DNA from: Phytopythium helicoides
Taxonomy: Eukaryota; Oomycota; Peronosporomycetes; Pythiales; Pythiaceae
DNA length: 64,000 bases
Assembly: GCA_024867545.1 (NCBI GenBank)
Contig: JANFNE010000031.1
Location: forward strand, 62,001 to 126,000
Direction of reading: 5' to 3'
The translations under genes were made by a program, and so were the position numbers. Under the pieces are notes generated by a model. The model had not been told where the DNA came from. It saw only the letters and a list, made by a program, of their open reading frames with translations, and ran no database searches. Each line of letters opens with the position of its first letter. Position 1 is the first letter of the stretch. Positions 21,248-31,649 of this stretch are shown here, one piece after another.

Positions 21248-24200
21248 ATGTGGGGCGGCGACAAGGACGCCGCGAAGAAGGTGCGCGCGTTGAGGCTGCT
21301 GGCGGGGCGCGTGGCGCGGCGCTGACGGCGGCGCGGCAGTCCGCGGGCTGCGTGGTGTGCGGCCAGGGCGAGGACGGGTCCAGCATCCTGCTGTGCGACG
21401 GCTGCGACGACGAGTACCACACGTACTGCCTGGTGCCGCCGCTCGCGGAGATCCCCGCGGGCGAGTTTTACTGCAAGAAGTGCACGGCGGAGAACCTGGC
21501 GGCCAAGCGCAAGGAGGGCCAGGCGACTGGGGCGGCAGCGGCGGGAGCGAGCGCCCCGAAGGTGCCAGAGCCGCTCAGAGACTCCAAGTACCGCGGCGTG
21601 ACCAAGATCACCACCAAGGGCGTCAAGAAGCCCTTCATCGCCAAGCTATGGCAGGGCACGAAATACGTGCAACTCGGCGTATTTGGCAGCGAGATTGAGG
21701 CCGCGCACGCATACGACAAGGCCGCGCTGCAGCACTACGGCAAGGCCGCGCAGCTCAACTTCCCGCACCTGCACGACAGCTTCGTGCGGCCACAGGCGCC
21801 TTTCTCGGTGCGTACAGTGGCGACGCCGCAAACTGCACCAGCTACCGCTACAGCACCACCAGCAGCGGCGTCAGCAGCAACAGCGGTAGCACCAGCACCA
21901 ACATCAGCATCGGCAACAGCGCCAGCAGCAGCAACAGCCGCAACTTCAGCAACAGCTCCCCCACCATCTGCAGCTACACCAGCGCCAACTCTAGCGCCAG
22001 CACCAGCGCTGACACCGATTGCTCCTGCTGGGTCAGCTCCGCCCATGCACCATCCTGACGCAATGGCAGGACGGGGTAGAGGTCGTGGACGTGGGCGAGG
22101 GCGGGGGCGTGGGCGGGGCAAGCGCATGCCATCGCCAGAACGCACCACAACAACTGACCCTGCAGGAACCATGCCGACCTCATCAGGCACGCTTAAGCGT
22201 CGTAAAACAGACTCGCCAATGTTGGCGAAGAAGTACCTCGGTGTGGAGGTGCATCGCGTCTTCGCCCATGCGCAGATCGAAGTTGATGGAGAGATGATCA
22301 ATCTGGGCACGTTCCCGACAGCGAAGGAGGCAGCGTTAGCATATGACAAGGCTGCGCTAAGGTATTTTGGTGGCAAGCCCGGGACGCCTGGCGCAAGGTA
22401 CGACAACATACTTTTAAACTTCCCAGAGCAGCGCGACGTGCTTTTGAAGCAGGTTGCCGCTGACGAAGAGCGGAAAGCGGCGGGTCAACCGGCGGGAGCC
22501 GCTACCAATCGGAATGCACAGACCGCGAGGTACAATCTCTCCATAACAAAGCTCAACAACTGGGTTTCAAAGCTGCAGCGCTCGGTCAAGCTTGTAGAGG
22601 CATCGCAGCGCGTTCAGTGGCGACCAGATGCTTCCAGCATTAAAAATGAAGAGCAGGAACAGGAAAACGAGGCTTCCAGTGTTCCCTCTTTAGTGAAGAC
22701 AGAGGTTTTCGGCTCAGGGCCGGTGATCAAGAAGGAGTTCACCAAGCGCGATCAGAAACTTCGTGAGAGCGCTTCGCAGATCGAAGCTGCTGTCGCCATG
22801 CTTATCGACGAACTGCGGGTATATTCTGCAAACACTCCGACCGACCCGTTCTTTGAGCCTCCGCCGCGCTGCTCGGTTGTATGGGATCTAATGTCGACAT
22901 CTCGCCATCTGAAGCTTATCAGCTCAATTAGCGAGCTGGCAAACCTCAAAATCATGCCAGATGAAGATGCTAAAAGCGTGGATGGATTGTTTGAGTCGAA
23001 ACTCCAGAGCGTCGTAGACTTTCGTGCTCGCCTGCAAATGTCGAGTACGAATGAGAAACTGAAAATACTGACGCTAGCTACGGACATGGATGCTGCACCG
23101 GACAAAGTTAGCGGCGGCAAGGCTGTAAAATTGTTAGAGAAAACCAGGTATGTCAAGAGGAGGATTCAGGTGAAGAAGCCAACGCCCCCTCATTCCGAGC
23201 AAGGCTCCGATTCGGCAGATGAAGATGTAGCTGAGGAGAAGGAGTCATCTCCAGCAGTGGTTGAAGTCAGCGAGGCAAAAGACGACTCAAATGGTGTCTC
23301 GGTTTCAGAGCCATCTGCAGCGAAGGAAGCAGTAGCCGAGTCGAAATCTAATCCGGATGGCGAAGCCAAATCGACGACAGACGCTATAGAAGATGTGAAG
23401 ACTGAATCCGACAGCGGAGAGCAAGATTGGCGACGACCGAGGTTCTCAACGAGAATGACGATGCCAACGTCTCCACTTCGGAGGCACATGCAGAGTCTAA
23501 AGATATAGTTGAACCTGAGGCCTGATGCAAAAGATACTGCGGTTGACAGCGAAAGCAAAGGGGGTCGATTCCAAGGCTCCTACAACCACTATAGAAGCCA
23601 CCAGTGAGTTTGTTCAGACCGATGCTGTTGCACAAACCGGTGATGTCGAAATGACTGATGTTGAGATCAAGAAGGAGATTATTGAATCTGTAACAGCAAC
23701 TGCGCAACCTTCTCCGCCTGCCCAGCAGCAGGAACAGCCGGAAGAAGTGCCCGCAGAAGATGAGCAAATGGCTGATGCGGAGGAGACGGCATTACCTGAA
23801 GCATCATCCGAATATGTGTGGGAAGTCCAGATTTGCTTAGCTGTGCCTGTTTCTGAGTCCCAACCAGCTGGCGACGCGGAGAATGGTGAACAGTCAAAAG
23901 TGGTATGGCGATTGCTTCCTCTTGACAGCGAGACTGGCCAGTTTGTAGAGGATGTTGGACTCACGGATGAAGAAGTGGCAGAGATGGAGATTTCTGAAGA
24001 AGAAGTGTGTTCATCAAACCTCCCCGTGGATGGGAGAACTCCGTGGATGGAACACCTTCGTCAACTTCATGCGCAAGAGTCGGATGTTCGCCAGCGGATT
24101 CACCGAGAAACGAATCATCAACACGCGCTGCAAGGAATCATCAAGATTGAGCAGGAGCGACTCGAGAAATTCTCGGCTGTGTATCGTAAAGCAATGGCTG

Positions 24201-26595
24201 CAATCACCGAGAAGACCGTGGTCACGCGCAAAAATCATACCCGCGTCAGCCAGGACTCGGCACTTGTCGATCTCATGACTCGCACATTCGACCCGATTTT
24301 GACCAACCTGCTCCACAACTGCGAAAACGCGCTTCTGCACTGTTTCCACAAGCTCTCGAGCCGCTTTGAGGATTTTGAACAAGAGTTTAATTATTACCGC
24401 AGTGCTCTCATCAGCTTGACGCAGGCCGCCGATGCATCGAAGCTGAAGACTGAAGTTGTTGGTGCAGATACTAGCGACCGAGTTGCGAGCGATGAAGTGA
24501 GCATCAAGCGTGAACTCATCGCTGAAGCAACTGGTGATCCATCCGACGTATCAATGGAGCCCGTGGATGCAGGAGAAGGCGGCGATCTCCTAGACAGCGA
24601 TGGTCTGCGGCAAGCGTACATTTCTTTCTACATCGAAGAAATGGAGGCACTTTGGAAAGAGCGGAGCTCGTCTCTAGAGATGGTGCAGGCAATTCAACGC
24701 TCACTTGATCAGAATGTGCAGGCGTCTACTGGTACGAAAGAGGCTCCTACTGCGAAGAGGAGAGAAGCGTGGGGCAAGTTCGAGCACGAGAAGGAACTGC
24801 GCGCAGAGATCGACAAGTGCCTGCGCCAATGGAAGCAGATTGAGTGGCCAACAGAGCTGACAGCTACTTTCTTGGCCCCTATCTCCTCTACGACACCCTC
24901 GCATGACGTAAAGGAGGAGTCTGTGCTAGCAGATATTGTAGATATTGATGAAGATATGGGATCGGTGCCAGCAAACTCCGTCATGGCTGAGTTGCGCAAG
25001 GTTATGATTGACCTGACTCAAGAGCAGCAAGAGGCGCCGGTGCCACCACCGCAACAGACGACGCTGGTTGTTTACCACCCCGCCTTTATCGAGCACCAAA
25101 CGCCAAAGGATCACCCTGAGTGTCCTGAGCGCTTGACGGTAAGCATTTGCGCATGGGACTCTGATGTTGATCACAAACTTACACTGCGTGTTGTGATTTG
25201 CCTCCACCACAGCGTGTCATTAACATTTTGGCACACTTGAGCAAGAAACATCAAGAGACGCTGAAAATCGACCGGTTGACTGTTTCTCCCGAAGAACTCT
25301 GTCCACCGGAGACAACACTACTCATGGTGCATTCCCCCATGTACCTGCGGCAATTGAAGGAGCGTGCAGCGGAAGCGGCGTTGGCGATTTCTCCAAAGTC
25401 GTCGACGTCTCCAGTAAAGTCCCGATCCTTGGTGTTTGAGACGGACTCTGGAATTAGTGACGACAACTCCAAAAAGCGCAAGGACTCGACAAAGTCGCCC
25501 CTCACTGGTGCGTTCGGCGCGTCTAGCCTCGAGCAGAACGGCATCGCCATGGACACGTACGTCAGCGCCAGGTCGTGGGATGTCGCTCGTGCTGCTGCGG
25601 GTACTGTGTGCTTGGCAGTTGATCGTGTCGTTCGAAAGGAGTACCACAACGCTGTGTGCCTTGTGAGACCGCCCGGCCATCATGTTGGGCGTCACGGACG
25701 CACAGAGACGGCGCCGTCCTCCGGTTTTTGTCTTCTGAACAACGTCGTCATCGGCGCGACGCACGCGAGAATGTATCCGTGGATTCGGAAGGTGGCGGTG
25801 CTGGATTGGGATATTCATCACGGCAACGGCACGGAGGAGCTGCTCAAGGATGACCCGGACGCGTTTTTCGCGTCGATTCACCTGTACTCGGCGGGCCATT
25901 ACTTCCCCGGGACAGGTAAGGCTCGCGATGACGGGCGTCTGATCAACGTTGCGCTGGAGAACAGTGGCGCTGGCAGTGGCTCGCTCGCGTTCCGAGAAGC
26001 GATCACGAACAAAGTACTTCCGGCGATGAAGTCTTTCTCTCCGGACATTATCTTTATCTCGGCGGGCTTTGATGGGCATCGCGACGATATTCTCGGTGGC
26101 CTCGCAGCTGTCAAGGACCCAAATGTGCCTGCAGGCTACGTAGAGGAGGACTATGCGTGGGCGACGCAGCAGGTGCTCCAGCTCGCCGGCGAGGTCTGCG
26201 ACGGCCGCGTCGTGTCGGTGCTGGAGGGCGGCTACGACGTGCGGAAGGAGACGAACGCGCTGGCCAAATCGGTGGCGGCTCACATCTCGTCCATCGCGAC
26301 GTTCGAGCTGGAGCTGATGCAAGAAGCGGCCGAAGCCAAGGCGTCCGAGGCGAGCGCCAGCTCGGAGGTGTCAATCAAGCAGGAGCATGGGCTGCTGGCC
26401 AAGCTGCTGGCCACGAGTCTGGACGACGAGGGCGTGGTGATCATTGACGACGAGGAGGAGACGCCAGCGGACGCTGGAGCCGACCACGAGAGCGACAAGC
26501 CGCACGAGAAGGACGCGGGCGTGCACACGGAGGAGGAGGACGACACTGGCGAGGAGGACGACGACGCCGAGATGGAGGACGTGCTGGCCGCGTGA
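21248..26595 (+). CDS. PHD finger - AP2 - AP2 - class II histone deacetylase fusion protein
   Basis: One gene of about 1,700 codons with all domains on one strand. Near 21350-21480 is a PHD finger (CVVCGQGED, CDGCDDEYHTYC, CKKC; C4HC3). Near 21580-21770 and 22220-22430 are two AP2/ERF-like DNA-binding domains (YRGVTKITTKG...AHAYDKAAL; YLGVEVHR...ALAYDKAAL), separated by an Ala/Thr/Pro run and an RGRGRG tract. Helical and acidic linkers follow. The HDAC domain (about 25060-26280) keeps the HH dyad (RPPGHHVG), zinc ligands (DWDIHHGNG, SAGFDGHRDD) and the EGGYD Tyr. An intron at 25139-25212 (GTAAGC...CACAG) joins ECPERLT to RVINILAHL. Frame changes near 21320, 23440, 23520 and in GGGGG at 23560-23564 break the linkers. 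The ATG at 21248 (MWGGDKDAAKK) is the best start but needs the first break corrected. The likely role is targeted nuclear deacetylation. Confidence 0.75.
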
Positions 26596-26789
26596 GGAAG
26601 GTGTCGTCTCGCTCCCATTGGCGGAAATCGTGGCTGTATACATGCTGTAATAGGTGGAAAAAGCGCATTTCGAGTCGTCCAATGGGATCCCTCCAAATCC
26701 CCAATTTCCCCCAATCACATCCCTCCAATCCCCCCGCCGCGGGGCCGTTTCCTCGCAGTCGGGAAAAAGCAAATCCGCCCGCCGCCACC

Positions 26790-28237
26790 ATGAGCGACCC
26801 GTTCTACCTCGCCGACATCCTGCTGGGGCGCGTGGGCGTGCTGCGGTCCACGGCCGAGAGCATCCTGCTGGAGCTGTGCGAGGCGCAGGCCAAGCTCGAG
26901 GCGCCTGGCGACGACGACGCGCTGCGTTTGGCCATCAAGAGCAAGTTGGAGCGCGTGCAGACCAACCTCAAGCTGCTGCGGAAGCTCGTGCCAGAGTTCG
27001 GTGCGTGACGCGGGGCGTTGTGTGTGTTGTGTGTGTGGGGAGGGAGGGGCTGCTGCTAACGATTGTGGATGTGCAGATGGCAAGACGAAGCCCATCGAGG
27101 CCGTCAACCAGACGCACAGGTGCGCGAGATGGCGGCGAAGAAAAAAAAAAGCTGAGAGCTGATGACGCCCGTGGAGCGCAGGAACCTCATGCTCGAGTAC
27201 CACTGGAAGAACCAGGTGCAGGAAATGGGCTCCAAGGCGCAGAATGTGTTCCTGGAGCAGCTTGGAGGCGCCTTCCCCAGGCTCGAGATGCTCGGGGACG
27301 TGCGCTGCCCGCCACCGCCCAACACGCTGTTCGTCGCCAAGTCGCACAAGCGCGGCCGCGTGTTCGACCCCTTCGGCGAGAAGCAGCCCGGGTACGTGTC
27401 TACGGCAGTGGTGTGGAGCTCCGCGGTCGCTCAATAACCACCTGCTTGCTCCTGCGCAGCACGCTCAACGAGATGATGGACTACATGATGGCCAAGAACC
27501 GGAAACTCAAGTTCTTCAAGCACGCAGAGACGACGCGCGGCGGGCGCCGAGTGATCCGCGCCATCCGCTGCGAGATCAACAAGGAGGTCACGGTGCATGT
27601 GTCGTTCAACCCTCCGGTGCCCGAGAGCGGCCCGAACGGTGAGACCGGCGTGGCTGCCAGCCCCATGACGCCGTCCACGCCGACGTCCCCCGCGTTCACG
27701 GGCGGCCGGCTCCGCAGCACGCGTAACAAGCACAAGAAGCAGCAGCAACAGCAGCTCGTCAAAAAGAAGAAGGGCGACATGCTGACCAAGGCAAAGCTCG
27801 CCGCCGAGGAGGCCACCAAGATGGAGATGGAGGAGCTCAAGCTCCGCATCGCCGAGTCGCGAGAGGCGAGTCGCGAGCAGGAGCTGGCGCGCGCCGCGGG
27901 TGCCCAAGTCACCAAGTACATGCAGCGCATCTCGGTGCTGGCATTCAACGAGCCAGCCCCGCTTGGCGCCTGGTCGGAGTCGCAGCACCGCCTGTTCCAG
28001 CTCGTGACGCTCCACTCGCGCAACGCGCTCGAGTACTTTCGTCGACAACACCCCGAGACGAGCTTCTACCACCTCTTCACGTGGCTCGCGTTTTACGACA
28101 AGGTGTACCAGACACCATGCTCGCTGTGCAAGAAGCTGCTCGCCAAGGAGACTGATGACGCGCCGTTCCTGCCGCCGTCCTTCCGCGACTACAGCTCGGG
28201 CCAGGCGTTCCACGCCAAGTGTCTCCCAGTGGAATGA
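26790..28237 (+). CDS. MED27: Mediator complex subunit 27-like protein
   Basis: Start ATG 26790 (MSDPFYLADILLGRVG). Exons: 26790-27000; 27077-27119; about 27157 to 27391; 27460-28237. Introns 27001-27076 (GTGCGT...GTGCAG) and 27392-27459 (GTACGT...GCGCAG) are clear. The middle junction at 27120-27160 does not splice in frame as written; it contains a run of 10 A (27141-27150) and may hold an indel. The C-terminus has the MED27 signature: a FYHLFTWLAFYDKVYQTPC helix, CSLCKKLL, LPPSFRDY and a final FHAKC, a zinc-binding CxxC...H..C module. A charged KKQQQQQ/coiled-coil insert lies in the middle. MED27 belongs to the Mediator tail/upper module that links activators to RNA polymerase II. The identity rests on the C-terminal module. 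Confidence 0.7.
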
Positions 28238-28386
28238 GTAGGCTGGTGCTACCGGCGTGGCTGATCGCCGAGACTGCGCAGCAATGGACGACCCGCCTTC
28301 AAGATATGAACGTTTTTGACTTTTGTTCTAGGAGACGCTTCTAACGACTCGTAACACGGCCTTGGCACGGCGTCCGACGCCTCTCG

Positions 28387-29162
28387 CTACTCGAGTCGGA
28401 TGGGCAGCAGGCTGCCGAAGTGCGCGTCTCCGCGCAGCTGGAGCTTCTGCTTGGCCGCCAAGTCCCGCGGCGTCACGTTGCGCGTCGACAGCGAGGGTGC
28501 CAGCCGCTGCTTGTCCACAATCCCCATGGCGTCGTACGCCTCGGCCACGAATGCTGCAACAAATCCCCATGAGCCTCTCTCCACCGGTCAAGCCTCTCAA
28601 AACCCCACGAGCCTCACCGGCCGCCGGCGAGGCGAGCAGGTCGTCTCCGTCGTCGCGCTTGAGCGCCGCGGGGTCGGTCACAGCGGTCCAGAACTGGCGC
28701 AGCGAGACTCTGCTGGGCCTGTCGACCTCCTTGGTCACGAACGCGAGCGCGGCGTCCTGCAGCTGCTTGTCCCTGCGCGTCTTGAGCGGCAGCACGGCGA
28801 TCTCGCACGCCTCGGACGCCAAGATGCGCGCGCTGTAGGGCCGGCAGCGCACGCCTGCGAGCGTCTCCTCGACGACAAACTTGCGGCCCCAAGCGGTCCA
28901 CGAGCACCCAGCCGCAGTGGTCGAAGCGCGCGTCCAGCCGCCGCAGCGCCAGCGTGTGCAGCGCCGCCAGCGGCTGCAGCGCCGCCAGCTTGCGCCGGAA
29001 AAAGACCACGTCGCCCGTCTCAAGCGACTCCATGATCGCGTCGTCCATCGAGCCCGCCGAGAACTCGACGGCCGGCGCTCGCTGCGCGCGGATCAGCGCC
29101 GCCTGCGCGCTCCACGCGCCCAGCGCCACGGCCGGCAGCGCCGCCAGCGCCTTGGCCGCCAT
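28387..29162 (-). CDS. conserved small protein, possibly permuted papain-like fold
   Basis: ATG 29160-29162 (MAAKALAALPAVALGAW, a hydrophobic, possibly membrane or targeting N-terminus). Residues ~45-110 contain ETGDVVFFRRKL, RFDHCGWVLVD and, after a frame change, FVVEETLAGVRCRPY. After an intron at 28554-28617 (GTGAGG donor, TTGCAG acceptor) comes AFVAEAYDAMGIVD, with the C-terminus SLLPIRLE. The order (TGD-VVFF, H-x-G-x-V, VVEE, AEAY--MG) resembles the NlpC/P60-related permuted papain-like (YiiX/YaeF) family. The usual catalytic Cys before the last helix is an Ala, so it may be inactive or wrongly placed by me. The frame break sits at GGGG near 28890; one G fewer gives RLGRKFVVEE. The function is unknown. 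Confidence 0.5.
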
Positions 29163-29458
29163 CGAGCTGCGTAGTGCTAGTGATGGGCTGGCGCGGCGAT
29201 GGAGCTGCTGGAGTGGCGCACACCAAACGCCACGTGCGACTTGCCCACTTCAACTTGCCCCTGGAATAGATGGCTCACTGGACTTGACTTGATGTTCATG
29301 CTGCGGTGTGCGCGGTGAGCATGCAGGGCGTATTAATAGCTGCTTGCTGCGTGGCGAGCGAGGTCTGCTGCTGCTTGCTGCACAGAACCAGCGAGACGAC
29401 GTCGGACGACGGGAGAAGACAGACCAGAGACACCGGCCACCTCCGACGAGATCTGTTC

Positions 29459-31378
29459 ATGAAAGGATCCATGCTCAAGAGCGACACCAAGCGACCGGGG
29501 AAGAAGAAGAAGGCGGCGGTGTCTGCGCCGCCGGCGCCTGCACCAGCCAAGCTGCTGGGATCGCCGCCCAAGATCGCCTTCAAGGACCCAGTGGGACTCG
29601 ACCTGCCGCCGTCGCTGCAGAACTTCCGCTGGAACGTCGACAAGGTCGAGCGCAAGCTGCAAGAGAAGATTCAAGAGAAGACCAAGATCGCTGGGAACTT
29701 TGTCTACCAGCAAGCGTACCGCCTACTCGAGGGCTCGCGCGGAGAAGGCATCGACTTCCCGTCCTTCAAGGAGCAGCTGCGCATCAAGTTCGGCATCATC
29801 CTCGATGACAGTGAGCTACAGCTGCTATTCGACAAGTACGACGAAGACCGCAACGGCACGATCGATCTCAATGAATTCATCCGCCGCGTGCTTCCGCCCG
29901 ATTACAATTACGGACGCCAGTGGTTTGAGGTGAGCCAACAAGAGAGCGATGACCGCCAGGTGCGCCTCAAGCGCGAGTCTCGCGCCGACTTCCTCAGTGG
30001 TCGCCCGGGAGCCAACACACCAGCAAACGAAGAGTCTGAATTACCTGCTGACACGTCGAATTGGACGATGGAGAGACTGATGAAGCAGATCCAGGTCAAG
30101 GTGCAGCAAAAGACTCCGAGCGGTGACGACCAGTACAGACGAGCATTCAAAATGCTGCGCACTGGACGCGACCAAGGTATCACGATGGTTGGGCTGCAGT
30201 ATAACCTGCGCACCAAGTTTGGCATTCTAATCAGTGAAAAGCAGCTGCGCGAGCTCTTTTCTCGCTTTGACATCGACAGCAGCGGCGAGATAGACCTACA
30301 GGAGTTCCTCCAGCTCGTCGAGCCGCCAGCCTACACGATGGAGAGCAAAGTGCCGAACGGATTGTGGACTGTGGCACCTGCACCTGACGAATTGGAGGAT
30401 GATGATAGTGAGGGGGATGACGAACCAGCAGGAATTGAGAGGCCAGCGACGCCACTGAGCTGCGGGTCAGTCAAGAAAGAGCTCAGGTATGCTTCGACTA
30501 GGCTCACAGGAGGAGCGTCAACAAGCCAATTGCCTAGTGCCTCAAATGCAGAGATCAACGCTCGTCCAAACTCGGCGACTGCTGTTCGAACGAGAAAAGA
30601 GCGACCTCAAAGCGCGAACCCAAAGAAGACAGTGCAGCTGCAGCAGAGGCGCCAACAGCTCGAACAGCAATTGATGAAGGAGCTTGCACTGCAGCGCAAT
30701 CGAACCACCGAGGAACTCATGAACAAGGCTCGACAGCTTTTGCAACAGCAGCGACTATCCATGTCTCTAGCTGATATTCACAATCTGGAGGCCCTCGGTG
30801 TTGAGGGTGCCTCTCGTTCCAATCGACAATCCAAGACTGGCTATGACGCAGACATTACAGAGACTGACACCCCTGAGCGCGATGACGTGCAGCCGGCATC
30901 ATACTCAGTTCGTCCTCGAAGTGCCGGCGGTAGCGTTCGCTCTACTTCTTCCCGTAACTCCAGTGCAACTATATCAACTGCATCGAGCTCTGCCTCTACG
31001 ATCAAGAGTGCTGCTTACATGCGGCGACCGTCAACGCCCCAAAATCTGCGGCAAAAGTGTCTCGAGTCAAGAATAGATGACATGCAGTCCTTGTCATCAA
31101 CTGCGCGGGCGACAAAGGCGTCTTCAACACACAAGATGGAGAGGCGACACACCTTGGGAAATGCAGTGTCAATGACGAACCTAAGCACCACAGGAATATA
31201 TTCGACCTCAGAACACCGCCGAGAGCGCCGGGCGTCGCTTGAAAGCAACAACGACGTTTCCAATCAGCAGCCCCGGGTGGTGAAAGTGCACCCGAAGCAG
31301 TCTAGCTCTCGCCCATACACGCTAGAAGGCCGCGTGCTACACCCCAACAAGGCTTCATCCACCGCGTGTCGGCGGTGA
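29459..31378 (+). CDS. tandem EF-hand module protein
   Basis: About 640 residues from ATG 29459 (MKGSMLKSD); an in-frame ATG at 29321 is an alternative. Two homologous modules of ~75 residues each begin with a W-x-(V/M)-(D/E) helix (NFRWNVDKVERKL; NWTMERLMKQI), run through a (I/L)RIKFGI or LRTKFGI block and end in one canonical EF-hand: DEDRNGTIDLNE (~29840) and DIDSSGEIDLQE (~30275). Both loops keep the Ca2+ ligands at positions 1, 3, 5, 9 and 12. The C-terminal half is Ser/Arg-rich with Gln-rich coiled-coil (LQQRRQQLEQQLMKEL). The partner is unknown; a Ca2+-sensing cytoskeletal or flagellar role is only a guess. After the TGA at 31378 another frame continues open to 31494 with an acidic end (ISDDEEIGRATRSSS), so the true C-terminus may differ by one indel. 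Confidence 0.7.
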   Translation: MKGSMLKSDTKRPGKKKKAAVSAPPAPAPAKLLGSPPKIAFKDPVGLDLPPSLQNFRWNVDKVERKLQEKIQEKTKIAGNFVYQQAYRLLEGSRGEGIDFPSFKEQLRIKFGIILDDSELQLLFDKYDEDRNGTIDLNEFIRRVLPPDYNYGRQWFEVSQQESDDRQVRLKRESRADFLSGRPGANTPANEESELPADTSNWTMERLMKQIQVKVQQKTPSGDDQYRRAFKMLRTGRDQGITMVGLQYNLRTKFGILISEKQLRELFSRFDIDSSGEIDLQEFLQLVEPPAYTMESKVPNGLWTVAPAPDELEDDDSEGDDEPAGIERPATPLSCGSVKKELRYASTRLTGGASTSQLPSASNAEINARPNSATAVRTRKERPQSANPKKTVQLQQRRQQLEQQLMKELALQRNRTTEELMNKARQLLQQQRLSMSLADIHNLEALGVEGASRSNRQSKTGYDADITETDTPERDDVQPASYSVRPRSAGGSVRSTSSRNSSATISTASSSASTIKSAAYMRRPSTPQNLRQKCLESRIDDMQSLSSTARATKASSTHKMERRHTLGNAVSMTNLSTTGIYSTSEHRRERRASLESNNDVSNQQPRVVKVHPKQSSSRPYTLEGRVLHPNKASSTACRR

Positions 31379-31649
31379 TGTTGAAGATGCCACAGGTAGC
31401 AGGTACGTTCAAGTCATTTGACAGTGATATCAATGTCATTGCGATATCTGACGACGAGGAGATAGGCCGTGCAACGAGAAGCTCAAGCGCGTAGGCAGCT
31501 ACTGTATTATGAACCCTTTATCTAAATCACACGTACAGTATGCATTCTTCACAATCTCTGTTTGATTGTTTGCCGCACGGACAAAAGGCAAAGACGACCC
31601 TAGGTGACGGAACGAGATAACTTTGAATCTAACAACGAAGCTTGGGGAA

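Noticed and set aside
21735..22409. Long minus-strand Ala/Gly/Arg-rich open frame
   Set aside because: Antisense of the low-complexity and AP2 region of the HDAC fusion gene.
25318..26322. 334-codon minus-strand open frame
   Set aside because: Antisense shadow of the HDAC catalytic domain, whose motifs are unambiguous on the plus strand.
20755..28237. Functional cluster of chromatin genes (HDAC fusion, MED27, with Sds3-like at 55.6 kb)
   Set aside because: Distances, strands and unrelated genes between them give no sign of linkage beyond chance.
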